Shown here: in pieces, positions 1 through 14,500 of the stretch
Position numbering within the stretch: position 1 is the first letter of the stretch
How the letters are laid out: every line of letters begins with the position of its first letter
From: Epiperipatus broadwayi
Lineage: Eukaryota; Onychophora; Udeonychophora; Euonychophora; Peripatidae
Assembly (NCBI GenBank): GCA_028023455.1
Contig: JAQFVV010012491.1
Span: 851,501 to 915,500, forward strand
Direction: 5' to 3'
Length of the DNA stretch: 64,000 nucleotides
Position numbers and translations under genes: made by a program
The notes under the pieces: generated by a model
Told to the model about the DNA's origin: nothing
Database searches by the model: none
What the model saw: the letters and a program-made list of their open reading frames with translations, nothing else

Positions 1-2600
1 ACGTATCACTTGCGCATTTCTTATCAACATATCTATGTAAGAATAAGCTCCTTTATTTATAAACGACCTGCGTTTAAATTATTTCAATATAATAATTTTA
101 TTATATTAAGATTTTTAGCTAATTATATTTCAATTGATTTGCCTTTAAAATCATCAACATTCAGTCTTATAAACATAAAGACTTAACAAGGCAAGTATTT
201 ATAAAACTACTTTCATTTTCAATATCTTTACTTAAGATATATATTTTAAATTTATAGCTTGCAAAAATACTTTCTTCATAAGAAATATTTTATTCTCTAA
301 AATATCTATTTTCTAATAATCACTATTAATTAGCTTTTAAAATTATATACTGTCCAAAATACTACTTTTCTCCATCTCGTAATTTTCCGAACTAATCCAG
401 CGTTTGTCATATTTCTAGGGTAAAGTTTCCGATATATTTTCACTATATATGATGTTTCCATGACTATTTGCTTGCAAATTGAGCTTCAATTTAGAGACGG
501 TTGATTGGGAAAAATTAAATTAACACTGCATATCTATTATTTAAAACTTTTAGAGATTATTTATAATGACACTCTTGTAATTTTTTAAAAATGATTTTAG
601 AGCATCTATAAATTTACTTAGCTATTTTTCTAATAGCACAATTAACTTGAAAATTCAATCACGAAGTCCTCTCCTAACAATTGAACTGAGCTTTTATACC
701 GGAAGAAACTTCCCATTTGATTGGTAGATTAAACAATCAACTTTGCTGGCTTATTTACATATTTACCAACAACACAAAGTTAAAAATAAATAATGACTTA
801 TTTAATATTTAATATTTATTACATTATTACATTTTTAAATAATCTTTATCGTTTATTTAAATCCATAAAATATCTCTTTAAAAATATTTTTACCTACTTG
901 ATTTTAATTTTAACTTTTATAAAATTATTTTTAAATAAACTAAGTATTTTTATACGTCATATTTTTTAAAACAATATTTTAAAATCAGACTTAATATTCT
1001 ACATTGATTGATCTTTATTTTTATCTCGTGATAACTCACGTATTATTTATAAATTTTACAACATGATTTTTTTTAAAATAGTTATGCAACTTTATTAGAC
1101 AACTTCCACGCATGTGTGTGTATAACATCTGTTCTTTATAACACAAGAGACGCTTATCGTCATCTAAAAATAAACTAACAATTGCATTTTTTAAAATAAA
1201 TATTTTTTAAATAAACAAGATATTATAATAGATTTTAAAATAATTATCCAATATTATTAAAATCAAATATTAATCTTCTATTTAAGTATTTATAATAATT
1301 AAAATATTTATATTCTTTTTATAACATTATTTTATCAACAATAAACATATGCATTTAATTTTACTTGTCTTTTAAATACTTTTAGCTTTAAATACCTATT
1401 TATTAAATATATTCATGCAGTATTGATTATGGCCATTTTTCCCCCACTATATATTATAATCATCATCATTTACAATGTCTCTCTCTATATCAGCACAATT
1501 TCACATATCAAATACTCATAGATTGCTTTACTTAAACCCCTTGAAATATTACCATAAGCAAAATTAACATCACATATTCAAATATATCTTAAATTTAAAA
1601 TTTTTAATAGATTAGCACAAAAATTAAATGGTGACCCATACAAAAGGGCACAATATATATATATATGTTAGATCAGAGCAAAAACATTTTTTAAATTTGT
1701 GATTTATTTTTTTTTATTAGAAAAATTAAAGAATATTTTGACACAAATAAATTAAGTCCACGTAACGAAACAGTTTCTTAACAGAAATCTATGCATAGCT
1801 CTATATGTGTGAGATTTAAATGATATAAGACAGTCCCTTTATATCCTAGGATTACTTCATTGATTTATGTGTAATTATTAATTTAAGACAAAAATAGGCA
1901 CTTATAAATAAATATTTCTGTTGTGTTTTAATTTTTCTCCTTTTTCTAGCATAGAATTTTGTTTATTAAATCTTGTGTGATAAGTATTCATTACAATTGG
2001 ATTTCTAGTTGCAAATAACATTTCTTTTTCGGAAAATATATTCAAGTTGCAAAAAATGAACTCCAAAGTAGATTTCGTACAATTGGTTTAGATTCAAAGC
2101 TTCTAGCTACTGAAAGCCATGTTACGTTTCTATAGCATCCAGCTCCAATTTCTAAAAGAAAAAAAATTTCTATATATACATTCTGTGACCTCACTTGTTT
2201 TTTTCTTATCAAGCCTTTGCAAAAATCATAATTACATTTAATTAAAAAAATTTCCTTATAATTATCTTTTTAATTAAATTCTTTTCTTGGAGTATAAACT
2301 ATGGTTATAGTTTTATCTATTCATTAAAAAACATTAGTGTCATCCATAATAACCCTAAAATACAAATATATAAATATATGTATAACATAATCTCATTTAA
2401 TTTTCTTGTTTTTTATTAAAAATTATGAAAATTTTAATTATTATTTTTTAGATTTATTTTCTAATTAATCTACTAATCTACTTAGGTTATTTTTTTAAAG
2501 TAATATAATATTCTGTATTCATTCAAACATTCACTTTTTCAATTATGTATTTAAATATATTCTTTTTTAAGTATAAATGTTTCAGCTATTTGTAACAAAA
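1..2600. other. A+T-rich non-coding stretch
   Basis: No exon, RNA gene or recognisable mobile element was found here. It lies upstream of the first recognised guanylate cyclase exon and is probably intron of that gene. I looked for a kinase-homology-domain exon (the piece that should precede the coiled coil) and did not find one. Confidence 0.5.
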
Positions 2601-2626
2601 TTAACTTATTAAAGCATTTTAATACA

Positions 2627-2830
<204 letters not shown>

Positions 2831-2834
<4 letters not shown>

Positions 2835-3305
2835 TAGTAATAATCAGTCATTAAGCTAATGCCCATGCATTTTGTGGATTTTTAACTATAAATGAATACT
2901 CTCACTTCCAAACACAAGATAAAGTCTTTGTGAAAAGATAGAATGAATCCACCTATCCTTTCCACCCAAATGTTTATGTATGGGCAAATCTTAAGCATTT
3001 GAGAATGAGAGTGTGAAGATGTTAAATAATTGCTTTAAATTACTTTTACTATGCCTGAATGAATGATGCTTGCAAAAATTTCTAGAATTTATGATACGTC
3101 ATTCTTAGTTGAAATTAGACATATATAAATGAGATATTTATTTTATTTTATATAGCGCTATATTTTTATAAACTGTAATAGTAATAATAAGCCATTATTT
3201 CACTAAGACTTTATCTTGTGTTTGGAAGTGAGAATATTCATTTATAGTTAAAAATCCACAAAATGCATGTACATTAGCTTAATGACTGATTATTACTATT
3301 ACAGT
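2831..3305. repeat. Palindromic dispersed element, two inverted arms
   Basis: The segment at about 2831-2935 (after the microsatellite) recurs as a reverse complement at about 3195-3303. Shared blocks include the CACTTCCAAACACAAG stretch and the GTAATAGTAATAAT end. The right arm continues outward into a block that itself recurs inverted at about 3120-3180. It looks like a foldback or MITE-type element, or two head-to-head copies of one short repeat. No coding capacity is visible. Confidence 0.8.
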
Positions 3306-3345
3306 TTATAAAAAACATAGCACTATATAAAATAAATATCTCATT

Positions 3346-3412
3346 TATATTATTATTATTATTATTATTATTACGTTTCAATATTATTATTATTGTTGTT
3401 GTTGTTGTTGTT
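3346..3412. repeat. Short TTA/ATT/GTT microsatellite
   Basis: About nine TTA units, a short interruption, then ATT and GTT units. It sits directly outside the right arm of the palindromic element, mirroring the TTA/TTG tract on the left side. This suggests that the simple repeat belongs to the end of that element. Confidence 0.9.
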
Positions 3413-4083
3413 GCTATTTTAATATTCTTTTGAAATATTCCAATGCCATCTTTTTTTTACATTGCTTCACAACTATTTGTAGTCATAAGGCCAACCATGA
3501 AATTGACATGAAATATCTATTTCCATATATAAATAAATAACTCCTACATTTCAAATTAATACTAAGGACTTCTATGATGATTTTTTTCAGTAACATAAAA
3601 CACAGCTTGTCAATTGCTACATATTGCTTTATTATATTGCTTGTTGTACATTATATAAATTCAATTAAAAAATGAAATATTTTTATTAGCATTTATTAAT
3701 AACAATCACTTTTCAAAAACATATAATTGATTATTAATTATTCTTAATTGGAAGATTATTTTAAATATAAATTTTATATTTTAACAAAATTTAAATATAT
3801 TTTTAATATACTTAATATAAATACATGATAATCTCTAAATTTTAAGCTTTCACCTTATTATATTCAGATACCAAGATTTTATATTCTTTAAAATTCCAAC
3901 TGACACATAATTTTACTTTTAAAATACTTGACTATCAGCATATGTTTATTAGTAATCTATAAAATTATAGCTCTGTAAACTTGCATGTCTGTGTTATATA
4001 CACAAGCTATAATATATTACCAGTAACAAGACTTTCACATTTACAATATAAATCGATAGTATTCATTTATAATTTATCTTTAA

Positions 4084-4170
4084 AGCGCATGTGCATTGGC
4101 TTAATCGCTAATATCACTATTACAGTATTAAAACATAGCACTATATAAAATAATATCTCATAATATTGAT
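4084..4170. repeat. Third partial copy of the 2.8-3.3 kb repeat
   Basis: It shares the order of blocks seen at 3265-3345: a GCATGTGCATT-like block, GGCTTAATCGCTAATA, a TATTACAGT block, then CATAGCACTATATAAAATAA and TATCTCAT. It is diverged, and only one arm is present. Confidence 0.7.
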
Positions 4171-5438
4171 TGATATCTAATTTATAAATCAAATTTTTAA
4201 TAACAAATTCAATAATTTGATATATTTATTTTATACATTTATAAGAGGTAATTCATAAATATTTTAGTTAGTATAAAATTTAAATGCATAAAAAAATTAA
4301 TAAACTTTTTTATGAATTAGTTTACTTTTAATCAAATATTTAAAATTTATATTCAACTTACTTCAGAGTACGATTTCAATAAAACAATTGTTTGATCTAA
4401 AATTGAATTTCATGTATGGATTAAACCATAATGAAGAAAATATGACATTGCTTTAAAAAATGTGTTGATATGGTTGAGTGTAATTATAGAGTGGCAGGAT
4501 CCATCAGTGACTCTGTACAGAATCTGAAAGATTGCACAATGTATTAATTCATGCAGTGCTTATGTAAATTCAAGACTTTTACTCTGTCTGTTTGTATGAT
4601 ACAAATTCATTGTGATGTTTGAAAATGCAATACAATAAAAAGGTCATGTGGCATTAAGAACTTGGCTAAATTTTGACCTAGAAATCTTTAATTCTCAGGC
4701 CATCCCTTTACTGAACTAAATTATATAGGATAATTCTTGCATAGAAGATCACATGACAATGAAATACTATAATATTTTTATATAAAAACCTTTGGCTATC
4801 TAGTGCACAACTCTATCCTATATTAAACTACACATAACTTTAAATAGGTCTTAAAGAAATAATTCCTATTGGTAAGAGAAAAGTTGAACACTCTTAAGCT
4901 TTCACAAGGTGTAAATTTTTATTAAATTACACATACATAAATAAGTTGATATAAAGCAATAAAAATGAAAATAGTGATATTAATAATTAAAATTGCGTTC
5001 CTTGTGTTTATTCTTAGAATAACATCTTTTAGTTATGTATATAAATGTATACTTTAGTTAAAAGAAAGCACATAGTTAAGGTTTTAAAGTTTGAGTATAT
5101 ATGCTTATAACTTTTCATTTCATCACATATACTTTAATTGCAAAAAGTTGAATTAGTTATTCCAAGATTAATCTTTAAAGTTTAAAATAATAAAAATATT
5201 ATAATTTCTATCTTAATACATGGATAATAATAATGATTAGTTATTTATCTGGAAAAGGTTAGTTGATGCTATAGTCGTAATTACAGGAGTTAAATAGTAA
5301 TATATATCTATTACATAAATTTATTTTATAAAGATGTATTTTTAGTTGTTTTTTTCAATGCATGCATGCAACTGAATGTTTAAATTTATGCTATTAATTA
5401 TAAATATATATTATATAATTTCTTTTCATCTTTAAAAG

Positions 5439-5591
5439 AGATTATGACAAGAAAAAAAGTATTATGGAGAATCTATTGTCTCGAATGGAGAAGTACGCAA
5501 CTGATTTAGAAACATTAGTAGAAGAAAGAACGGCTGCATTTCTAGAAGAAAAAAAGAAGGCAGAGGATTTACTTTACCGAGTGCTGCCTAA
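5439..5591 (+). CDS. Guanylate cyclase exon a: dimerisation coiled coil
   Basis: Encodes [20 protein letters not shown], then a LETLVEERT and [13 protein letters not shown] stretch. This is the conserved helix linking the kinase-homology and cyclase domains of membrane guanylate cyclases. The acceptor is AG at 5437-5438 or 5439-5440 (both usable; the reading frame is the same). The donor is AA|GTAATT at 5592. Splicing to the next exon is phase 2 and creates a Lys codon. It is followed by a 20.5-kb intron. Confidence 0.94.
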
Positions 5592-8500
5592 GTAATTTTT
5601 TAAAAATAAAATTATATTAGAATTTAATGTGTCTTAGAAAAAAATGATAGCATTTTTCTTTTTAATTTTTTTTTAATATATTTTATTCATGACAAATTAT
5701 ATATATATAAACTACATGCCACAGTTTTTGTGGTTAAACATCCAATGTTGTACTGATATTCTATTTATTTGTTTGAGCATGAAAACAGTGGTAGTCTCAT
5801 TTACATATTTAAAGATAATATCCAATTAGCTATTAGCACTTATGTTTTATTATATATATATGTACACACATACTAGTAAATATTCTGAGAATTTTTTTTA
5901 ATCAATGAGAAAAGAATATTTATTATGCTCGGTTATAAAATTTAAAAAAAAAAATCATTTGAACGATATCGACTCTTTTCTTATAAAACAAACAGTTTGA
6001 TATATCTCATCGTATTCATTCAGAGAATCCTGATTTTTCAAGTGTACTAGAGTTTAAGATTCCTATTTTTTATATTAACATGACCACTTGAAGATTTATT
6101 TAGAAGTAGCTTTTTGGCTGCAATATGTACTGTTTTTAAAGTAATACTTCATAAAATGAATGTTTGATCGGTTATTTAAAAATAAAAAGCAAATATCTAG
6201 AGCTTTAAAATATCTTAAGACACTGGCTAGTTCAATTGAATCGCAAGTAGTATTAGAATTTGGACTGTTTATTTTAGGTTATAGTAGTTGTCAATATCAT
6301 TTAAAATATAATATAGTTTTAAAATCATCATAAGTTTATTTCCTTCAATGAAATATATATTGGTTAATAATAATATTTAATAAATATAATCAATTGAATA
6401 GAGCAATTTTTAATCAAAGCACTGTTTAAATTATTAGCTCAGTTGCTATTCGCTTTACACAACATCTTTAAGGATAATCCCTTTCATCAGTTGCTAAGAA
6501 TATTGCTAATCCTCCACTGCAAGACATTGTTTTCATTCTTATAATATTATCATAAATATTAAAAATATAATTAGCTAATATAATTACGTCTTTAGATTCT
6601 TATTAAATCATTTAAGGTTCCAATAAAATGAATTATATAATTTAGTTTTGGAAGATACAAAGCTATATTAAATTAGAAACAGTAGTAAAAGATGACTTTA
6701 TTTATATTCAAAGCTGATGGGAGATTTTATGAGATCTCAGGAAAACGTTATTAGTTGGGCTCCAAAAAAATTAATTGATGAAAACATAAACTTGTTGAAA
6801 CTAATTTTATTAGATATTTGCTTCTATCTTCTATACTTACATATGGAGTTTTATCAATTTGAAATTATTTTTATCTTATTATTTACATTTTACTAAGAAC
6901 TTTTGAATATTTCTTATATTTGCCAGGCATCTATTTACGTTGCAAATACCAGATTCCAGTAATGACAAAAGAATAAAGAGTCCATATAAATTTAATTAAA
7001 CCATTTCATATGCCAGTATAACTTTGAAACAACAAAAAATATCATTTTTTTAGAAATTGAAAGTATCAGCTACTTTCAGGATAGTCCCTCAATTTTAGAC
7101 CCAAAACGCCAATGTCTGAACCAATTTTGTTTACATGTGTTATAATAACTTGTTATGATCAAAATTACTGTATTAATGTGAAAAGTAATCAATGTTTTAT
7201 AGAATTATCCTTGAAACAACCTGCAGATTAATTGGTTGATTCAAAAAAATAATTTAATTGCACTCTAATTTGGGAATTGCGTCTACTCAGTTGATTACAA
7301 ACTCACACATGCATATTTATTAAAACGATAAAGAATTTAGAAAAACTAATGGATGTGTGTTCAAGAGATAAATTTACTTTGTTTAGAGATATATATCTAT
7401 TATTTGTGCATATATTTATCTTTCCAATAATTTTCTCATTGTCTACTTATTTATACATATGTGTGTGTTCAAATCCCTTAAGGTCAAAATGCCTAGATAA
7501 ATTGACGTAAGTAATCAAACAGAAATATTTAATTGCACTTGGTGATAAACTAACTTTTTTTTAAACTAGAATTTATTTTAGTAATAAAAAAAAACGCAAA
7601 GAAAAGTGAAGTTCTAAAAAAAAAAAAAAAAAACTTTGGCATTCATTTCTTAAACCATTAATTTCTTCTTGAGTTTTCATCTTCGAGGTTATCCATAAAT
7701 TTAAACAAAACTACTGGATAGATAATTAAATGCCTATGACAATGTAGAAAAAAGCAAAACAGAGATAGTTTGTTTGAGCGCATTCATAAAGAGAAAAAAA
7801 AAATGTTTTTTTTTTTAATCTTTTAAGATTTTTATGAAACAATATGTATGTTGTACAATATCTGTTTGTATTTTCAGTATTATAAATGTATAATAATTTA
7901 TAATGAATGAATAATGGAATGATTTATTATTCGGGATATCATAAATTTCAGCACCATAAATAACAGAGCTGAAACCATGATCCATGATGGACTTCGAGTT
8001 CCAGTGATCACCACACTACCACTGCATTAAATTTCTCAAAATAATTTATAATATATAAAAGCCAACATAGGACTCATACTCTGCAATCAGCTTTGAAAAC
8101 CTCTTGTTATACTAATTAAACTAATTAACTAGTCATTGTATAATATATATATAGAGAGAGATTTATATGTGCATAAATATCGGTGTTTAATATGGAAAGA
8201 GGTGATGTTGACATTATTATGTATGGTCATATATATATATAACCTATACCTGAACAATTTTGGATATTCTTCAAAAAATGTCAATCAAAAATTTTAATTG
8301 TATTACTAATCAGTAATGGCATATTTATTTTTCATAAATAAAAACAGAATATGTTATTTAAAGAATGCAGAAAAAAATAGAAGATAAGATGATAATGAAT
8401 CTATTATTAGAAGCAGGAATAATGTTCTGTTCTAATATTTAAAAAAGTAGGCAGAAAAACAAATTATAAATGGCTTTAAAAATAGTAGCTTTGTTTGTTT

Positions 8501-11500
8501 GGTCAGTGGTACAGACTGCTCTGTGGGGTTTAGCATGATAATAGAATGACTGACTCATGAGATAAAGATTATTTGATTGAATATCAATCTATCACTTCAG
8601 ATATTTGAAGATATCACAACCACTAAAGCAACAAACCACTCAGTTATTTATTTATTTATAATTATATATTGAACTATTTTTATCACCTAGTATAATTGTT
8701 AGATCTTTTTACAAATATTCAAACTTTCATGGATACTGATTTCAAACGGTGCTCTAACCAAAAAGATTATTTTTGTCAAAGATTAACTGGTTAGAAAGTT
8801 CTCTTAAATTCAGTATTTCATAAATCTAAAGGCATTAATTTGATTCCCATGCTAGTCAAACCAAAAACACACAAAGAAGAAAGAAAAATAATACGATTTA
8901 AAACATTATATACTAGCCTATATTTTATTACTAGCAGCTAAATGTAGAAAAGTATACTAAAGTTTGAGTATTTCTAAAAACATTTATCCATTAAACTAAA
9001 TGATAGAAAATGTCCAATATAGGATTATAAATAAAATGCCATTATTATAACTTTTCAAGCAAAAATTGAATTATATAGTATAGCCTGAAAGTAAATTATA
9101 GAAAATAAACAAACCTTAATGGGTTTTTTAATGTCTTGTTATGAGCTGGGATTTGTGTTTTGTTTAAAAATAATCATTGAAAATTATAAAATTTGTCTGT
9201 ATATACATAAAGTATGACAGATATGTTTTAAAGCAATTTGGTATTATTTTAAAATTAATATTAATATTGAATTAAAAATTATAAATCAAACAAAAGAAAC
9301 ATCTATCTTTGTTATAGACAATTATGTAAGCATTTATTTAGATCAATAAATGTGAGATGATTTTGCCAACAGGTTCTTGTGAATGATTTCTGATAACTGT
9401 GATCTTATTAAAATAACAAAAAAAGTCTTCATTCAGTGAGTTCTTTACTGATATTATATTATATAACACCTTGAAACTTCTGAATTCAGCAATATTGAAC
9501 TCAAGACAATTTTCTTCCCAATATAGGGTCACCAGTTATACACTAATTATAGTTATGATTGATTTTTTTTTTTGGATAAAGAATATGTGCCAAATTATAG
9601 TTACAGACTCACTTAGATTATTACACCTTTATCATAAGAATGAAACTATTTCAAAGCTAACTGCATATCAACAAAGGAATGAACACCAGTTGAATGATGA
9701 TGATTCCTATGATTTCTTTTAAACACCTTAATTATTTTTTCAAACATAAATAACTGTGACTATCTAGAAATTTGTTATAAAATTCTGCTTTTCATATAGT
9801 TGTCTGAAAAAAATTCATTTATGTCGGTAGTTGTAGATTGTATTGTCTGATAAATAAAAAAGTTCTAAAGAGAATCATGAGGTGTGATATAAAAATTATA
9901 GTACGGAATTTTAAAAATATTAACAAAAGATAAATCAATATTTTACATAAAGACCTTTAAAAATTTGTATTTGCTCATAAATCCTTTAGCATTTTTTTTT
10001 TTTTTTTGAGAAATTGTTTTTCATAATTACTACCAAAATAAATACAGAAATGCAACCTATATATAAATATAGAAATGCAACCTAAAATGGAATACTCGTA
10101 AACGTTAACAATAAATATCTCACTAATAGTATCTAAAATAACTAGTAAGATTTTATGTCAAGAGATTTTTCTATATTATAAACACTATAAAAAAAATGCA
10201 GGCCGATTAAAAAGTTATAATAGTTGAAGTTTTTGGAACCTTTAAAAGTTAAGTGTTCTAGTAAAAAAGGTTTACAAGTTTAAAGAGACTTTTGTAAAAT
10301 ATATTCAGATCAAAAAATATTTCTCATCATTTTTAGTAGTCACTAGAAAACGAATATAACCATTCTAGTTTCAAAGATGAAAAAAAAAAGGAATAAAAGA
10401 TTGATGAAACAAGAAAATTGGAATCAGAATTTTTTGGCATAAAATGAAAATGAGATTTCCTAAACAATCATATCCATTGCTACCAATGACATCCCAATTG
10501 GCAGATTACAACAAAGAAAAAGAATAATAATAAATGTAAAAAAGAACAAAGAAACAGAAAAAAAAACAATATCTAGTTTTAATGACACAATATTTTATTT
10601 CACAAGGTAGCAGGAAATACTTTTGGTTGAGATACTTTGTAATTATTCATAATAATAAAGTTCATTGCAGCCCTTGTTAACCATGGAATCTGTCACTAGC
10701 CTGAGTTCAATATAAATGTACCTCTAATATAGGTTGATAGGTAATAAAGAATTTTAAAATATTGATTACAAACACTGGTAGTTTATATTTTGATTTTGTC
10801 TTAAACTGTTATTCAGAAGATAGAGTACTGTACTGTACTTTAAAACACATAACTTATTGGCTATACTGTGCTCTGACGTCATTTGATGGTACCAATAATT
10901 AATTATAGGAATAAATAAATAAAACGCTTTCAGCAATCGTTAAAATACACTTTCTATTTTTTGTTTAGAAATCGTTCAACTCACTTTTTTATTATTTGTT
11001 TTAAGGGAATTATTTATCTAAAGTTTAATGACTTTATTTAATAAAATATTGATTGCTTAAGAACGACTTTATTTTAAAACATAAAACCAACTTTAGTTAT
11101 TAAATCATAATCAGCTTTTTTTTAACAAATGCTTTTTGAAATATTAAAGTCTGCAAACGTCATCATAAAAACAATTTTATTAGGATTACAGATTTTATCC
11201 TTTATGAGAGAAAGATACGGTTCTGCTTAAAATAAATAAAACATTTTGTTGTTGTTTGTTATTTTAAATAACTTTAAAAATTAATTATTATAAAAGTATT
11301 GAAAGAAGGAATTCTATTTATTTTTTTAATTCTAAAAGAGCCACTGCTATGATTTTTTTTTTAAAAAAAAACATCAAAAAGTGCATTTATTTGCATGCAT
11401 ATATTATTTTGATTATATATATATTGCAATTTAACTCCTTCCGTGTCTTCTAATTTTTATATACATAGATCAAAAATGTAGATCTGAATTTTCTGCTATG

Positions 11501-14500
11501 CTTTTTTAAATAGGAAAGTAAAACTCTCATGAAGTTGTTTAAAATTAAAAAACAACAACACAGCAATTCAAAATTTTTTTAAAAAATTGATTAGTCTTAT
11601 ATGCATAATAAAACACTTTAAACCTCTACTCTGTTAATAACTTTATTTTAAACTATATTTATTCATATAATGTCCGCTATATTAGAGATTGGTTGGAGCA
11701 AATTTTAAAAATTGACTATTTGGATTTCAGAATAAATCAAATTGAAGAATGTCATACAATGTTAAATGCGCAATTAATATTGTGGTCAAAAATGTTTACA
11801 AAATTAGTGTTTTTATGGAAAAAGCAGAGACATGAGTAAGTGATCAAAGTGTAGATTATTGAAAGCTATAGTATGGTTCATTGCAATATATGCTTGAGAG
11901 ACATAGATTCAAAATGTAGATTATTGAAAGCTTTAATATGGTCCCCATTACAATATATGCCTGTGAAGTATGGATAATGAAAAAACAGAAGATAATGAAA
12001 ATCAATGCTTTTGAAATGAAATGCTCTAAAAAGATGCTTGATATACCTTGGACAGCTAAGAAAACTTATAAAAGATTTTTGTAAAAAGCAATTATAAAAA
12101 AAAAAAAACTATTGCAGATGATAAAATGATGAAAATTACAATATTTTGACCATGTAACAGGACATATTGTTATACTTAAAAGTGATATCACATTTGATAT
12201 GGTTAAATGGATCAAAAAAATAGAGAATGACTAAGATTGTCATAGCTAGATTATAGATTAAACAGGATTGACAATATTGGAAGAATAAAGGAAAGCAAAG
12301 AAAAGTTCTGGAGTCACACATCCACACTATAATCTCATTGTCAAGTTGGCAGATCAAATAAATGATGATAATAATTAAGTATTACTAAAATTATAAAAAA
12401 AGAGTAAAACATTTAAAAAGTCCAACATGATAAATGTAAGATTGTTGAAAATAATTAATAATACCCAGTGTAGACAAATTATTTTTATTTTTGTAAACCA
12501 GATGCTTATGAAATTTTGCATTGTATTCATGCATTTGGACTTCATAGCTTAAGAATATGATTCTCATTATCTTTACTCTAAATTTCATTATTTGAAATAC
12601 TAAATATTTATTATTTATATGATTTGCTAGTGTGATTTTTAATGTAGTACTATTGTTTAATTTCCAATACTTAATTTACTGTTAAAAAAATTCTGATGAG
12701 ATCAAGGATTAATATGTCCAAGTGGTTAAAACAACAGTTGTATCCTAAATTCAAATAAAATTATTAAGTTATCTTAGCTAAAGCTGAAATTTATTTTTTC
12801 ATATTTTATATCAGCTATTAAAGCTTTAATAATTTATTAATTTAATATGGTTATTTAATAATTTATTATATAATCATGTAGACTGGGTAATGTGTTCAAT
12901 ACATCAGTTCCATGTTTTTGTTTGCATTAATGATTTGTTGGTTTTCTATTTCAATAGAGTAAATATTTTCAATTATTATTTATTAATTACAGGATAAAGA
13001 TTTTAATCTAGTTCTTGTCTACTCATAGTTTCTCTCTCAACATCACTCTACCTGACCACTTTATCCCATTCATTTATTTTATTTGCAGCCTTTTTCTGTG
13101 TCTTTTATAATTTACTGGATTAATTTATAATATATTCTAATTTCTTATAGTTAATTTTAGCATTTTAATTGTTTTACTGAAATCAATAATATTTTTTGTT
13201 CTTTAACTGAAAATATTTTGCTTTAAATCTCTCTATGTTAATTCCCCAAAAAGATCTCTCTGCATTGTTAATCTTAGATCCATAAGATAACAGAAAACAC
13301 ACTCGTCAAAAAAACTTCAATCACATAGAATTTTAACCTCTAATGTTAAATTATTTTTTTTATCTAAATCACTTCATCCAAATTGTTTTATGTAATTAAT
13401 TTTATCCATTGTATTTTGACTGTATTAATATTTTTACAGATTTTAATTTTATCTGATTACTATCCTTATTTTTTCTTTTATGAAAAGACATTAAATATTA
13501 CTTTGGTTTTAATATTTATTTTTAGTTCAGTGTAACTTTAATATTTTAATTTTTATAACGTAAGCTGTAGCTTTGAAACATTATTTCAAAGCAATCGTAT
13601 CATCTACAAAATAATCTAAATGATTTAAGAATAATACACTGATTTCAATAATAAACATTAAAAAAATTCATATAATCTTATATTATTTTATGACAGTTTT
13701 TACTTACATTACAGAGAATGTCACTAGAAGAAAAATGACAAATTTATATTATATTTTGTAAATTAAATTATTTTTAATTAATAGTTGAATTATTTCTAAT
13801 TTTATGCAATGTTTGCAATATGTTTATGGTGATTTTTTTTTTTTTGTTTGTTTTATAAGAACTCTCTCATTGATGAGTATCAAATATCTTTTTTTTTTTT
13901 TAACTTTCATTAATTACTGATCATTCCATGAATGTTTCCTAACCGGGTAAAATGGATTTTTTTTTAAGTAACTTTTATTATTATTTCTTTAAAAAATTGT
14001 TTATAAATACTCACGGGAGCATGCACGGAGATTATTAAAGTGAATGCTCAAAAGAGTTAGTCTTTATTTATAATAAGTAATTATAATATTTTAAATATAA
14101 TTATATTTGATATATCTGGGATCTAGATGTAATATAGAGAATTTGAAACACACTTTCAAGCTCCCTTCAGACACTCTCTCTATCTCATAAAACCAATACA
14201 TGTGACCACACACATGTGAAAAAAATAAATGATCTCTAATAGGTATTTTGTGTTGAACCATCACTGATCAGTTGGTCTAAGGGATTTGGGTGTTCCATCA
14301 TCAGATTTTTAATGGAGGATGGAGTAGATTGAAGCCTGTTTATTAAAGGGTGAAGATTTGTTATCTTAATATAAAGTGATCACTGATTATATATATATAT
14401 GGAAGATGATGATGTGGACCAGCTGATGAGTACTAATTTAGCACAAAATACATACATGGGATATCATTTATCTTTTCACATGTGTGTGGTAATGTGTATC

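Noticed and set aside
9338-9722. Overlapping 64- and 83-codon frames on opposite strands
   Set aside because: No similarity recognised, no regulatory context; inside a long intron.
12693-12720. CTGATGAG near 12.69 kb as a hammerhead
   Set aside because: No GAAA at a suitable distance and no stem II.
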